Source: Fidelibacterota bacterium
GTDB taxonomy: Bacteria; Fidelibacterota; Marinisomatia; SCGC-AAA003-L08; D37C17
Assembly: GCA_002705605.1 (NCBI GenBank)
Contig: PAJD01000011.1
Location: 26,940 to 33,250, forward strand
DNA: 6,311 nucleotides
Reading direction: 5' to 3'
The notes below the pieces were generated by a model. That model was not told the DNA's origin. It did not search any database and saw only the letters and a program-made list of their open reading frames with translations. A program made the position numbers and the translations under genes. This document shows positions 1-5,667 of the stretch, one piece after another. How positions within the stretch are numbered: position 1 is the stretch's first letter; each line of letters begins with the position of its first letter.

Positions 1-572
1 ATACCTGCCTCAGAACCACCTGTTATTATTATATCTGATTCATTGTATTTTATAGATTTAAAAGCCATTCCAATTGCATGATTACTTGATGCACATGCAG
101 ACACTACAGAAAAATTAGGGCCTTTAAATCCATGTTTTATAGAAATATGTCCAGGGGCAATATCTGAAATCATACTTGGTACAAAATAAGGACTAACTCT
201 TTTTGGGCTTTTTAATAAACGTGAATGTTGTTTTTCAAGAGTATTTATACCACCAATTCCAGATCCAAGTATAACTCCGATTCTGTTTTTATCGAGCTTG
301 TTATTAATTTTAGCATCATTAATAGCTTGTTCAGATGCTATAAGAGCAAAGGAGGTAAATCTATCGATTTTATTTAATTCTTTTTTGTTAAAGTAGTTAT
401 TTAAATCTACTCTTATCTCTGCTGCTAATTTTGTTTTAAAATCTGAGGTGTCAAAATGTGATATTTCCTTTATACCATTTTTTAAAGAAATTAAACTTTT
501 CCAAAAATCTTTAACATTATCAGATAATGGATTGATTGTTCCAAGTCCAGTAACAACAACTCTCTCAGACAT
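1..572 (-). CDS. fabF: 3-oxoacyl-ACP synthase II (KAS II), N-terminal part, cut by the window edge
   Basis: This is the elongating condensing enzyme of type II fatty acid synthesis. It extends acyl-ACP with malonyl-ACP in the cytoplasm. My own translation from the ATG at 570-572 gives 190 residues beginning MSERVVVTGLGTINPL, open to the window edge; a full FabF is about 410 residues, so roughly the last 220 are outside. The visible half is the N-terminal thiolase-like fold. It includes an ILGSGIGG segment (residues 101-108) and the nucleophile motif SACASSNHAIG with Cys160, equivalent to Cys163 of the E. coli enzyme. The two catalytic histidines lie in the missing half. The gene starts 3 bp after the acpP stop, and its upstream sequence has no clear Shine-Dalgarno, so translation is probably coupled to acpP. 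The frame contains no stop or frameshift. FabB is less likely given the position directly after acpP, but I cannot exclude another KAS I/II paralogue from half a protein. Confidence 0.95.
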   Translation of the reverse strand, partial: MSERVVVTGLGTINPLSDNVKDFWKSLISLKNGIKEISHFDTSDFKTKLAAEIRVDLNNYFNKKELNKIDRFTSFALIASEQAINDAKINNKLDKNRIGVILGSGIGGINTLEKQHSRLLKSPKRVSPYFVPSMISDIAPGHISIKHGFKGPNFSVVSACASSNHAIGMAFKSIKYNESDIIITGGSEAG

Positions 573-575
573 TAT

Positions 576-809
576 TTAAATGTTTTTACTAATATATGTA
601 TATGCGTTTTGAACAGTTAAAATTTTCTCTGCGTCTTCATCAGGAATTTCTATACCAAAATCTTCTTCAAATTGCATGATTAACTCTACTGTATCAAGAG
701 AATCTGCACCTAAATCTTCAATGAAGTGTGCAGTTGGTGTGATTTTGTTTTCATCAACACCTAATTTATCCATAATAATACTATTTATTTTATTTTCATG
801 ATCCGACAT
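576..809 (-). CDS. acpP: Acyl carrier protein
   Basis: This small acidic protein carries growing acyl chains as thioesters on a 4'-phosphopantetheine arm. It serves FabD, FabG, FabF and PlsX, all encoded next to it. The 77 residues match the usual 75-80. The motif [12 protein letters not shown] contains Ser37, the residue modified by holo-ACP synthase, followed by the acidic recognition helix II and the [17 protein letters not shown] segment typical of bacterial ACP. The start is well supported: an AAGGAG Shine-Dalgarno (plus-strand 817-822) stands 7 nt upstream of the ATG. The gene sits 19 bp after fabG and 3 bp before fabF. The strong ribosome site, compared with poor ones at fabD, fabG and fabF, fits the high ACP level cells need (inference). 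An ACP for a secondary pathway is unlikely in this context. Confidence 0.98.
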   Translation of the reverse strand: MSDHENKINSIIMDKLGVDENKITPTAHFIEDLGADSLDTVELIMQFEEDFGIEIPDEDAEKILTVQNAYTYISKNI

Positions 810-816
810 TAACTTA

Positions 817-822
817 CTCCTT
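817..822 (-). promoter_or_regulatory. Shine-Dalgarno of acpP
   Basis: On the minus strand this reads AAGGAG within AAAAAAGGAG and lies 7 nt before the acpP ATG. It is one of the best ribosome binding sites in the window and fixes the acpP start. It lies in the 19 bp gap after the fabG stop. Confidence 0.8.
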
Positions 823-828
823 TTTTAG

Positions 829-1572
829 TTAAACAACCATTCCACCATCAATATTTATAGTTTGACCAGTAATATAATCTGAGTCTTTTGATGCTAAGAA
901 ATATGCTAGATTACTTACATCTTCAACAGTCCCAAATCTATTTAAAGGTATTTTATTTAAGAAGTCTAAATTTTTATCTTTATCTAAATTTTCAGTCATT
1001 TTAGTTTTTATAAATCCTGGATTAATAGCATTTACATTTATATTTCTAGAACCTAACTCTTTTGATAAAGATTTTGTTAAGCCAACTATTCCAGCTTTAG
1101 AAGCTGCGTAATTAACTTGTCCTTTATTACCTATTTCACCAATGATCGAACTAATATTAATTATTTTACCAGATTTTTGTTTTATCATATATTTTGAGAC
1201 AGCCTTACAACAGTTATAAGTACCTTTTAAATTTGTATTAATAACTTGATCCCATTGTTTTTCTTTCATTTTAACAATTAAATTATCATCTGTAATGCCA
1301 GCATTATTTATTAATACATCAATATGTTTAAACTTGCTTATTATTGTTTTAACTATATTTGAAATATCATTGTAATTTTCAACACTAGCTACAAAATATG
1401 ATATAGTTTGTGTACTGTCTTTTTTATCTGATAATCTTTTTTTAATCTTTTCTAATTTATCCTTATTTCTACTAATTAAAAATATATTCGAGTAATTATT
1501 GAAAAATTTTTCAGAAATCGTTTCTCCAATACCTTGTGAAGCACCAGTTATTATTATATTTTTATTTTTCAT
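829..1572 (-). CDS. fabG: 3-oxoacyl-ACP reductase (short-chain dehydrogenase)
   Basis: This cytoplasmic enzyme performs the first reductive step of each fatty acid elongation round, reducing 3-oxoacyl-ACP to 3-hydroxyacyl-ACP with NADPH. Its 247 residues match the family (about 245). The classical SDR fold shows in order: the nucleotide-binding TGASQGIG (9-16); NNAG (89-92); Asn114 in NTNLKG; the catalytic Ser142 in NISSIIG; Tyr155 and Lys159 in NYAASK; the PG motif after NAIN (183-186); and the C-terminal YITGQTINIDGG (233-244). Arg35 after the second strand fits NADPH preference (inference). The ATG overlaps the fabD TGA as ATGA, so expression is probably coupled to fabD. There is no proper Shine-Dalgarno. 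Many SDR enzymes share these motifs, but the position between fabD and acpP makes FabG the clear reading. Confidence 0.96.
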   Translation of the reverse strand: MKNKNIIITGASQGIGETISEKFFNNYSNIFLISRNKDKLEKIKKRLSDKKDSTQTISYFVASVENYNDISNIVKTIISKFKHIDVLINNAGITDDNLIVKMKEKQWDQVINTNLKGTYNCCKAVSKYMIKQKSGKIINISSIIGEIGNKGQVNYAASKAGIVGLTKSLSKELGSRNINVNAINPGFIKTKMTENLDKDKNLDFLNKIPLNRFGTVEDVSNLAYFLASKDSDYITGQTINIDGGMVV

Positions 1573-2477
1573 TCTTTAATTAATTCTTTATAATCTACAT
1601 TATTTATATTTTTATTTATATTTTTATTTAAATTTTTAAGAACATTACTTGGACCAACTTCAATAAAATCTGTAAAATTATCACTAACTATATTATTTAC
1701 TGTATCAAGCCATAAAACAGGTGCAGTTAACTGATTTATTAAATTATTCTTTATTTTATTGCCTTTAATATGTTTTTCAGGCATGTAATTTTGATATATA
1801 GGTATATTCACGTCATTAAATTTCGTGTTATTTATAATTTTTTCCAAAGAAATTTTAGCATCTTCCATTAGTGGTGAATGAAATGCTCCTGATACATTTA
1901 AAGGTATAATACCTCTAATTTTATTTTTTTTACAATATGAAATAAAATTTTCAATATCTTTAGAATCTCCAGAAACTATTATCTGTTTATTGGAATTGTA
2001 ATTTGCAATTACTATATTAGTTTTTGATAAAGATATTATATTTTTAATATCATTAATACCTAGATTTATTACTGCTGCCATTTTCCCGGGCCTTTTAATA
2101 CCACAACTATCCATCAATTTTGCTCTATGTTTAATTATATTTAAAGCATTTTCAAAGCTAATACATCCATTAGATACTAATGCGCTATATTCACCTAGAC
2201 TGTGTCCAGCAACAGATTTAGGGTGATAATTAAATTTTTTTAATATTCTATCAATTGCTATATTGTATGTAAAAATTGCTGGTTGTGTATATATCGTTTT
2301 ATTAATTTGGTTACTATTAGTATCAAATGATATCTTTTTTAAATCATAACCAAGAATATCAGAGGCTTCAAGATATAAGTTTTTAATAATTTTAAATTTT
2401 TTATATATATTTGAACCCATTCCCTTGTATTGAGAACCTTGGCCAGGAAATAAAAATGTTAATTTATCTTTGTTCAT
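1569..2477 (-). CDS. fabD: Malonyl-CoA:ACP transacylase
   Basis: FabD moves malonyl groups from CoA to ACP in the cytoplasm, supplying the extender unit for the condensing enzymes. The 302 residues are near the family norm of about 310. The motif FPGQGSQ (10-16) forms the oxyanion region. The nucleophile is Ser93 in GHSLGEYSAL. Arg118 in HRAKLM would bind the malonyl carboxylate, His200 in GAFHSPLM is the catalytic partner, and Gln249 in NQLTAPVLW matches the conserved Gln near position 250 of the E. coli protein. The last 25 residues are low in complexity (KNLNKNINKNINN) and come from a 12-bp tandem repeat. The start codon lies inside plsX (14 bp overlap) with no Shine-Dalgarno, and the stop overlaps the fabG start. 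This gene has the only TGA stop in the window; the other complete ends use TAA. The place normally held by fabH upstream is missing. Confidence 0.96.
   Translation of the reverse strand: MNKDKLTFLFPGQGSQYKGMGSNIYKKFKIIKNLYLEASDILGYDLKKISFDTNSNQINKTIYTQPAIFTYNIAIDRILKKFNYHPKSVAGHSLGEYSALVSNGCISFENALNIIKHRAKLMDSCGIKRPGKMAAVINLGINDIKNIISLSKTNIVIANYNSNKQIIVSGDSKDIENFISYCKKNKIRGIIPLNVSGAFHSPLMEDAKISLEKIINNTKFNDVNIPIYQNYMPEKHIKGNKIKNNLINQLTAPVLWLDTVNNIVSDNFTDFIEVGPSNVLKNLNKNINKNINNVDYKELIKE
1601..1636 (-). repeat. 12-bp tandem repeat, three units, in the 3' end of fabD
   Basis: On the plus strand the unit TATTTATATTTT occurs at 1601-1612 and 1613-1624 without mismatch, and at 1625-1636 with one change (TATTTAAATTTT). 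Twelve bases are four codons, so each unit adds four residues of the type Asn-Ile/Leu-Asn-Lys and the frame is kept. It encodes the low-complexity tail after the conserved VGPSNVL motif of FabD. It may have arisen by replication slippage in AT-rich DNA (inference). Confidence 0.85.
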
Positions 2478-3477
2478 TTAAATTTTTATTTAATATTTTT
2501 TTTATATTTTCTAATAAATTATTTTCGTAAGAAATTTGAGTATTTAATAAGGCATTTTCTATTGCTTTAGCATTTGAAGAGCCATGACACTTCATTACAA
2601 CACCATTCACACCTAAAAGAGGTGTCCCACCATGTTCTTCGTAATCAAATGATTTTTTTAAATCATTTAATACTGGGAATAGAACTGGTTTTACCATTTT
2701 ACTTAATGAGTGACTATCTATACTTTTCATTGTATTGTTAACAACATTTTTAATTGTTCCTTCAATAAGTTTTAAAACAATGTTGCCTGTAAAACCATCA
2801 CATATCACAATATCAACCTTATTATCAAATAATGATCTAGATTCAATATTTCCAACAAAGCTTGAAAAATTATTTTTAAGTAAACTATAAGTATCTTTTG
2901 TTAATTGATTACCTTTATTTTCTTCAACACCAATATTTAATAAGCCTATTTTAGGATTATTAATATTTCCCAAATGCTTTAAATAAGCTGATGACATAAA
3001 AGCAAATTGAACTAAATGTTCAGGCTTAACATTACTATTTGCTCCAGCATCACATAAAATGAATCCCTTTTTTCCTACTGGAATGTAGGGTGCTAATGCA
3101 GGTCTTCTTATTCCTTCAATTTTACCTAAAATAAGTAAAGCTGAAGCTAAAAGTGCTCCAGTATTTCCAGATGAAACTGAGGCATTGATTTTATTTATTT
3201 TAAGATCGTCAATTATTTTAATTAAAGAAGAATTTCTTTTGTTTTTAAAAGCGAAAGAAGGGGAGTCATCCATATTTACAATATTAGTTGTATAAATATA
3301 AGATATCCGTTTTTTATATTTTTTTATTAAAGTAGCATTATTTTTAATGATATTTTCATTTCCATATAATACAATCTCATTGTTCTTTGATTGTGGATTA
3401 TTAATGTACTTAATAGCACCATTAATATTTGCTAATGGTGCATTATCACCACTCATTATATCTAATCCAATTTTCAT
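2464..3477 (-). CDS. plsX: Phosphate acyltransferase PlsX
   Basis: PlsX converts acyl-ACP and inorganic phosphate to acyl-phosphate, the donor that PlsY uses to acylate glycerol-3-phosphate, so it links the fab genes to phospholipid synthesis. It is a peripheral membrane enzyme in species studied. The 337 residues match the usual 330-350. Family motifs in order are MKIGLDIMSGDNAP (1-14), SSGNTGALLA (102-111), RRPALAP (124-130), LCDAGAN (141-147), LLNIGVEENKGN (179-190), ICDGFTGNIVLK (225-236), GGTPLLGVNG (283-292) and CHGSSNAKAI (297-306). The N-terminal motif differs from the common MGGDHAP by Gly-to-Ser and His-to-Asn. The gene begins 8 bp after rpmF without a clear Shine-Dalgarno, and its last 14 bp overlap fabD. 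Otherwise it looks intact. Confidence 0.96.
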   Translation of the reverse strand: MKIGLDIMSGDNAPLANINGAIKYINNPQSKNNEIVLYGNENIIKNNATLIKKYKKRISYIYTTNIVNMDDSPSFAFKNKRNSSLIKIIDDLKINKINASVSSGNTGALLASALLILGKIEGIRRPALAPYIPVGKKGFILCDAGANSNVKPEHLVQFAFMSSAYLKHLGNINNPKIGLLNIGVEENKGNQLTKDTYSLLKNNFSSFVGNIESRSLFDNKVDIVICDGFTGNIVLKLIEGTIKNVVNNTMKSIDSHSLSKMVKPVLFPVLNDLKKSFDYEEHGGTPLLGVNGVVMKCHGSSNAKAIENALLNTQISYENNLLENIKKILNKNLNEQR

Positions 3478-3485
3478 ACAGAAAA

Positions 3486-3671
3486 TTAATTATTTTTAAC
3501 TAGAATTTTTCCTTTGTAGTAAAGGACACCATCAACTTTATAAGCATGATGCCTTAGATGTGTAGTGCCAGATTGAGAGCAGGTAGATAAATTGAAGTTG
3601 TCCTTCATTTTCCATTGAGCTTTTCTTTTTCTACTTCTTGATTTTGACTGTTTTCTTTTTGGTACGGCCAT
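3486..3671 (-). CDS. rpmF: Ribosomal protein L32 (bL32), zinc-free type
   Basis: This small basic protein of the large ribosomal subunit is 61 residues long, within the family's usual 55-65. The conserved N-terminus MAVPKRKQSKSRSRKRKAQWK is followed by a C-terminal part, SGTTHLRHHAYKVDGVLYYKGK. The ribbon half has a single cysteine (Cys31) where zinc-binding forms carry four, so it probably does not bind zinc. The insertion giving VDGVLYYKGK, rather than the short ADGYYRGRKV of E. coli, resembles Bacteroidota/FCB proteins. The gene heads the rpmF-plsX-fab cluster, 8 bp before plsX. It has the largest upstream gap in the window (79 bp), where transcription may begin anew. The ribosome site is weak (GAGAG). 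yceD, often found before rpmF in other bacteria, is not present here. Confidence 0.95.
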   Translation of the reverse strand: MAVPKRKQSKSRSRKRKAQWKMKDNFNLSTCSQSGTTHLRHHAYKVDGVLYYKGKILVKNN

Positions 3672-3750
3672 TTTCTCTCTTTAGTAAAATTTATTAAACA
3701 TAATAATTTAGATATACAAACACGATATTACCAAGTATTAGTTTTTATTA
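3672..3750 (-). promoter_or_regulatory. Intergenic gap before rpmF, possible promoter
   Basis: This 79-bp spacer is the only sizeable gap in the window. On the minus strand it contains TTGGTA (plus 3729-3734), then 18 bp, then TAAATT (plus 3705-3710), a loose sigma-70-like pair about 33 bp before the rpmF ATG. In DNA this AT-rich such pairs occur by chance. The better argument is position: the gap separates the sucCD-ndk-SPOR group from the rpmF-plsX-fab group. I found no GC-rich hairpin followed by a T run, so there is no evidence of a terminator for the upstream genes, and read-through into rpmF is possible. Confidence 0.3.
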
Positions 3751-4359
3751 TTATTTTATATTAGTAAACCACGTATCATATTTTAATTCTTTTAAAAGCA
3801 ACTCAACATCTTTAGCTTTATTATAATCTGTAAAATTACCGACTCTAACTCTCCAATATTGTTTATTTTTTAGAGTTAAAGGCTCAGTGTAAGCATCAAA
3901 CCCGCTATTTTTTAACTTATTTTGATATTCTTTTGCTTCATCAATTGATGGAACTGAAGCAATTTGAATTGTATATCGTTTGCTCTGTGATTGAATTGAA
4001 TTGTTTAATGAAACATTACTATTTTTAATTCCTTTATCAATTGCTTGGAAAGAAAAAAATTCTTGATATAAATCAGTATTATTTAGGCTTTCAACAGTTA
4101 AGCTAATATCAAAATTACCTTCGATTAATGGTGTAAATAGCATTTTATTATTTTCTATTTTAAACTGCATTGATTTCTCATTGCTATCTCCATAGAACTG
4201 AGGTTTTGACCATAGAAAGTTATAATTATTATTAATTTTAGTTTCAAAATTAGAAGGCTCAATTTTTATTGTTTTTCCAACAGAAATTTCTTTCCTAATA
4301 GGTTCGGTATTGCAGCAGAAAAAAAATATAAAAATTAATAAAAATCTAAATAAATTCAT
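3751..4359 (-). CDS. Probable exported lipoprotein with Ig-like region and C-terminal SPOR domain
   Basis: I do not recognise a named gene. The 202 residues start with a signal sequence: MNLFR, then a hydrophobic run (LLIFIFFF, 7-14), then Cys15-Cys16. Either cysteine could be lipidated, although the lipobox is poor (Phe at -1 or -2), so a plain signal peptide or anchor is possible. Residues about 25-105 look like a small beta-sandwich of Ig/PKD/cadherin type, with Trp50 and the strand motifs MLFTPLIEGNFDISLTVES (73-91). After a Ser/Asn-rich linker (112-127), residues 128-202 match the SPOR fold: RYTIQIASVPSIDEAKEYQNKL, then YWRVRVGNFTDYNKAKDVELLL. SPOR domains generally bind denuded septal peptidoglycan, so a periplasmic cell-wall role is likely (inference). 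The ATG is the only option: an in-frame TAA lies four codons upstream. A GGAGG site precedes it. It follows ndk by 12 bp, so the two are probably co-transcribed. Confidence 0.85.
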   Translation of the reverse strand: MNLFRFLLIFIFFFCCNTEPIRKEISVGKTIKIEPSNFETKINNNYNFLWSKPQFYGDSNEKSMQFKIENNKMLFTPLIEGNFDISLTVESLNNTDLYQEFFSFQAIDKGIKNSNVSLNNSIQSQSKRYTIQIASVPSIDEAKEYQNKLKNSGFDAYTEPLTLKNKQYWRVRVGNFTDYNKAKDVELLLKELKYDTWFTNIK

Positions 4360-4363
4360 AAAA

Positions 4364-4368
4364 CCTCC
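4364..4368 (-). promoter_or_regulatory. Shine-Dalgarno of the SPOR-domain gene
   Basis: The minus strand reads GGAGG, 4 nt before the ATG at 4357-4359, a full-strength site with slightly short spacing. It lies within the 12 bp between the ndk stop and this start. It shows that the organism uses Shine-Dalgarno pairing for at least some genes. Confidence 0.7.
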
Positions 4369-4371
4369 ATT

Positions 4372-4788
4372 TTAAATTAATTCTGATTCAGTAAAGAAAA
4401 ATGATATTTCTTTAACTGCATTTTCACTTGAATCTGATCCATGTACAGCATTTTCACCAAGACTATTAGCATATAGTTTTCTAATTGTACCATCTTCAGC
4501 CTCATTTGGATTGGTTGCTCCTATTACTTCTCTCCAATATTCAACAGCATTTTCTTTTTGTAAAGCTAAAACCATACATCTACCCGAAGACATGAAATTT
4601 GTTAATTCTTCGTAAAATGGTTTATCTTTATGTATAAAGTAAAATTGCTCTGCTTGGTATTTACTCATTTTTATAAGTTTTGCTGATAAAATTTTAAAGC
4701 CTTTATCTAATATATGATTATAAATTTTACCAACATAGTTATTCTTAACAGCATCAGGTTTTATTATTGCAAATGTTCTATTTGTCAT
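4372..4788 (-). CDS. ndk: Nucleoside diphosphate kinase
   Basis: NDK transfers the gamma phosphate from ATP to other nucleoside diphosphates through a phosphohistidine and so balances NTP pools in the cytoplasm. The 138 residues match the family (about 140). Visible active-site residues are Lys10 in IIKPDAV, Tyr50 in QFYFIH, Arg86 in WREVIGATNP, Thr92, Arg103 in GTIRKLYA, Asn113, and the phosphorylated His116 in NAVHGSDS. The start follows the sucD stop by 9 bp, and an AAAGGA ribosome site (plus 4794-4799) overlaps that stop codon. The position right after sucCD is meaningful. Succinyl-CoA synthetase makes ATP or GTP, NDK interconverts them, and physical association of the two enzymes has been reported in other bacteria (established knowledge; not shown by this sequence). 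Confidence 0.98.
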   Translation of the reverse strand: MTNRTFAIIKPDAVKNNYVGKIYNHILDKGFKILSAKLIKMSKYQAEQFYFIHKDKPFYEELTNFMSSGRCMVLALQKENAVEYWREVIGATNPNEAEDGTIRKLYANSLGENAVHGSDSSENAVKEISFFFTESELI

Positions 4789-4797
4789 GTTTTTCCT

Positions 4798-5667
4798 TTA
4801 TAAAATTTCTTTCATTTTTTTTCCAATATCTGCTGGTGAATTGCAAACATGGATACCACATTGAGTCATGATTTTCATTTTTGCCAAAGCTGTTTCATCA
4901 CCGCCTGATATTATAGCTCCAGCATGACCCATTCTTCTGCCTGGAGGAGCAGTTTGTCCAGCAATAAAGCCAACTATTGGCTTAGAGCAGTTCTCTTTTG
5001 CCCATAATGCAGCTTCTATTTCCATAGTACCACCAATTTCTCCAATAAGAACGATACCTTCAGTGTCAGTATCATTTTCAAATAATTCTAATGCTTTTTT
5101 CATGTCTGTTCCTATGATTGGATCTCCACCAATCCCTAAGGCAGTAGTTTGTCCTAAACCATTTTTAACTAATTGATCTATCGCTTCATAAGTTAGAGTC
5201 CCCGATTTTGATATCACACCAATTGTTCCTTTTTTTGCAATAAATCCGGGCATGATACCTAGCTTACATTCATCAACTGTTATTATACCAGGACAATTTG
5301 GTCCAATTAAATTTACATTGTTATTGTCTACAATTTTTTTTGCTTTAATCATATCTCTTACAGGAATTCCTTCAGATATGCATACAATAGTATTGATTTT
5401 TTCTTTTGCAGATTCAATGATTGCATTTGCTGCAAATCTTGGTGGAACAAAAATTATCGATGCATTTGCATTTGTTTTAACCTTTGCTTCTCTAACAGTA
5501 TCATATACTGGTATATTATCAAAAACAATTTGACCACCTTTTCCAGGAGTTACACCTGCAACTATATTTGAACCATACTCTATCATTTGTTTTGTATGAA
5601 ATGAACCTTCGCTTCCAGTTATTCCTTGAACTATAACTTTGCTATTATTATTAATTAATATTGACAT
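4798..5667 (-). CDS. sucD: Succinyl-CoA synthetase, alpha subunit
   Basis: With SucC this subunit converts succinyl-CoA, NDP and phosphate to succinate, CoA and NTP in the citric acid cycle. The 289 residues equal the usual length. The N-terminal CoA-binding Rossmann domain shows [14 protein letters not shown] (15-28) and Gly-rich VTPGKGG (39-45). IGPNCPGII (121-129) and SKSGTLTYE (153-161) follow, then [11 protein letters not shown] (178-188). The phosphorylated His248 lies in RRMGHAGAI, equivalent to His246 of E. coli. The ATG overlaps the sucC TAA by one base (TAATG), the usual coupling for equal subunit production, and a weak GAGG lies 10 nt upstream. It is the second gene of a sucC-sucD-ndk run. 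Related acid-CoA ligases share the fold, but the paired beta subunit and full motifs support the citric acid cycle enzyme. Confidence 0.98.
   Translation of the reverse strand: MSILINNNSKVIVQGITGSEGSFHTKQMIEYGSNIVAGVTPGKGGQIVFDNIPVYDTVREAKVKTNANASIIFVPPRFAANAIIESAKEKINTIVCISEGIPVRDMIKAKKIVDNNNVNLIGPNCPGIITVDECKLGIMPGFIAKKGTIGVISKSGTLTYEAIDQLVKNGLGQTTALGIGGDPIIGTDMKKALELFENDTDTEGIVLIGEIGGTMEIEAALWAKENCSKPIVGFIAGQTAPPGRRMGHAGAIISGGDETALAKMKIMTQCGIHVCNSPADIGKKMKEIL

Noticed and set aside
3687..3709. Imperfect inverted repeat (AAATTTATTA against TAATAATTT) in the spacer before rpmF
   Set aside because: The stem is all A/T, contains a bulge, and is not followed by a proper T run. Such palindromes are expected by chance in DNA of this composition, so I do not call a terminator or operator.
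4356..4370. Five-codon mini-ORF (ATG GAG GTT TTA TGA) overlapping the start of the SPOR gene
   Set aside because: It arises because an AT precedes the GGAGG ribosome site. It has no ribosome site of its own, and a leader peptide cannot be supported from one sequence.
5252..5533. Open frame of 93 codons on the plus strand
   Set aside because: It lies entirely antisense to sucD, whose motifs are intact. Its hydrophobic translation is typical of the reverse strand of a conserved gene, with no ribosome site or family resemblance.
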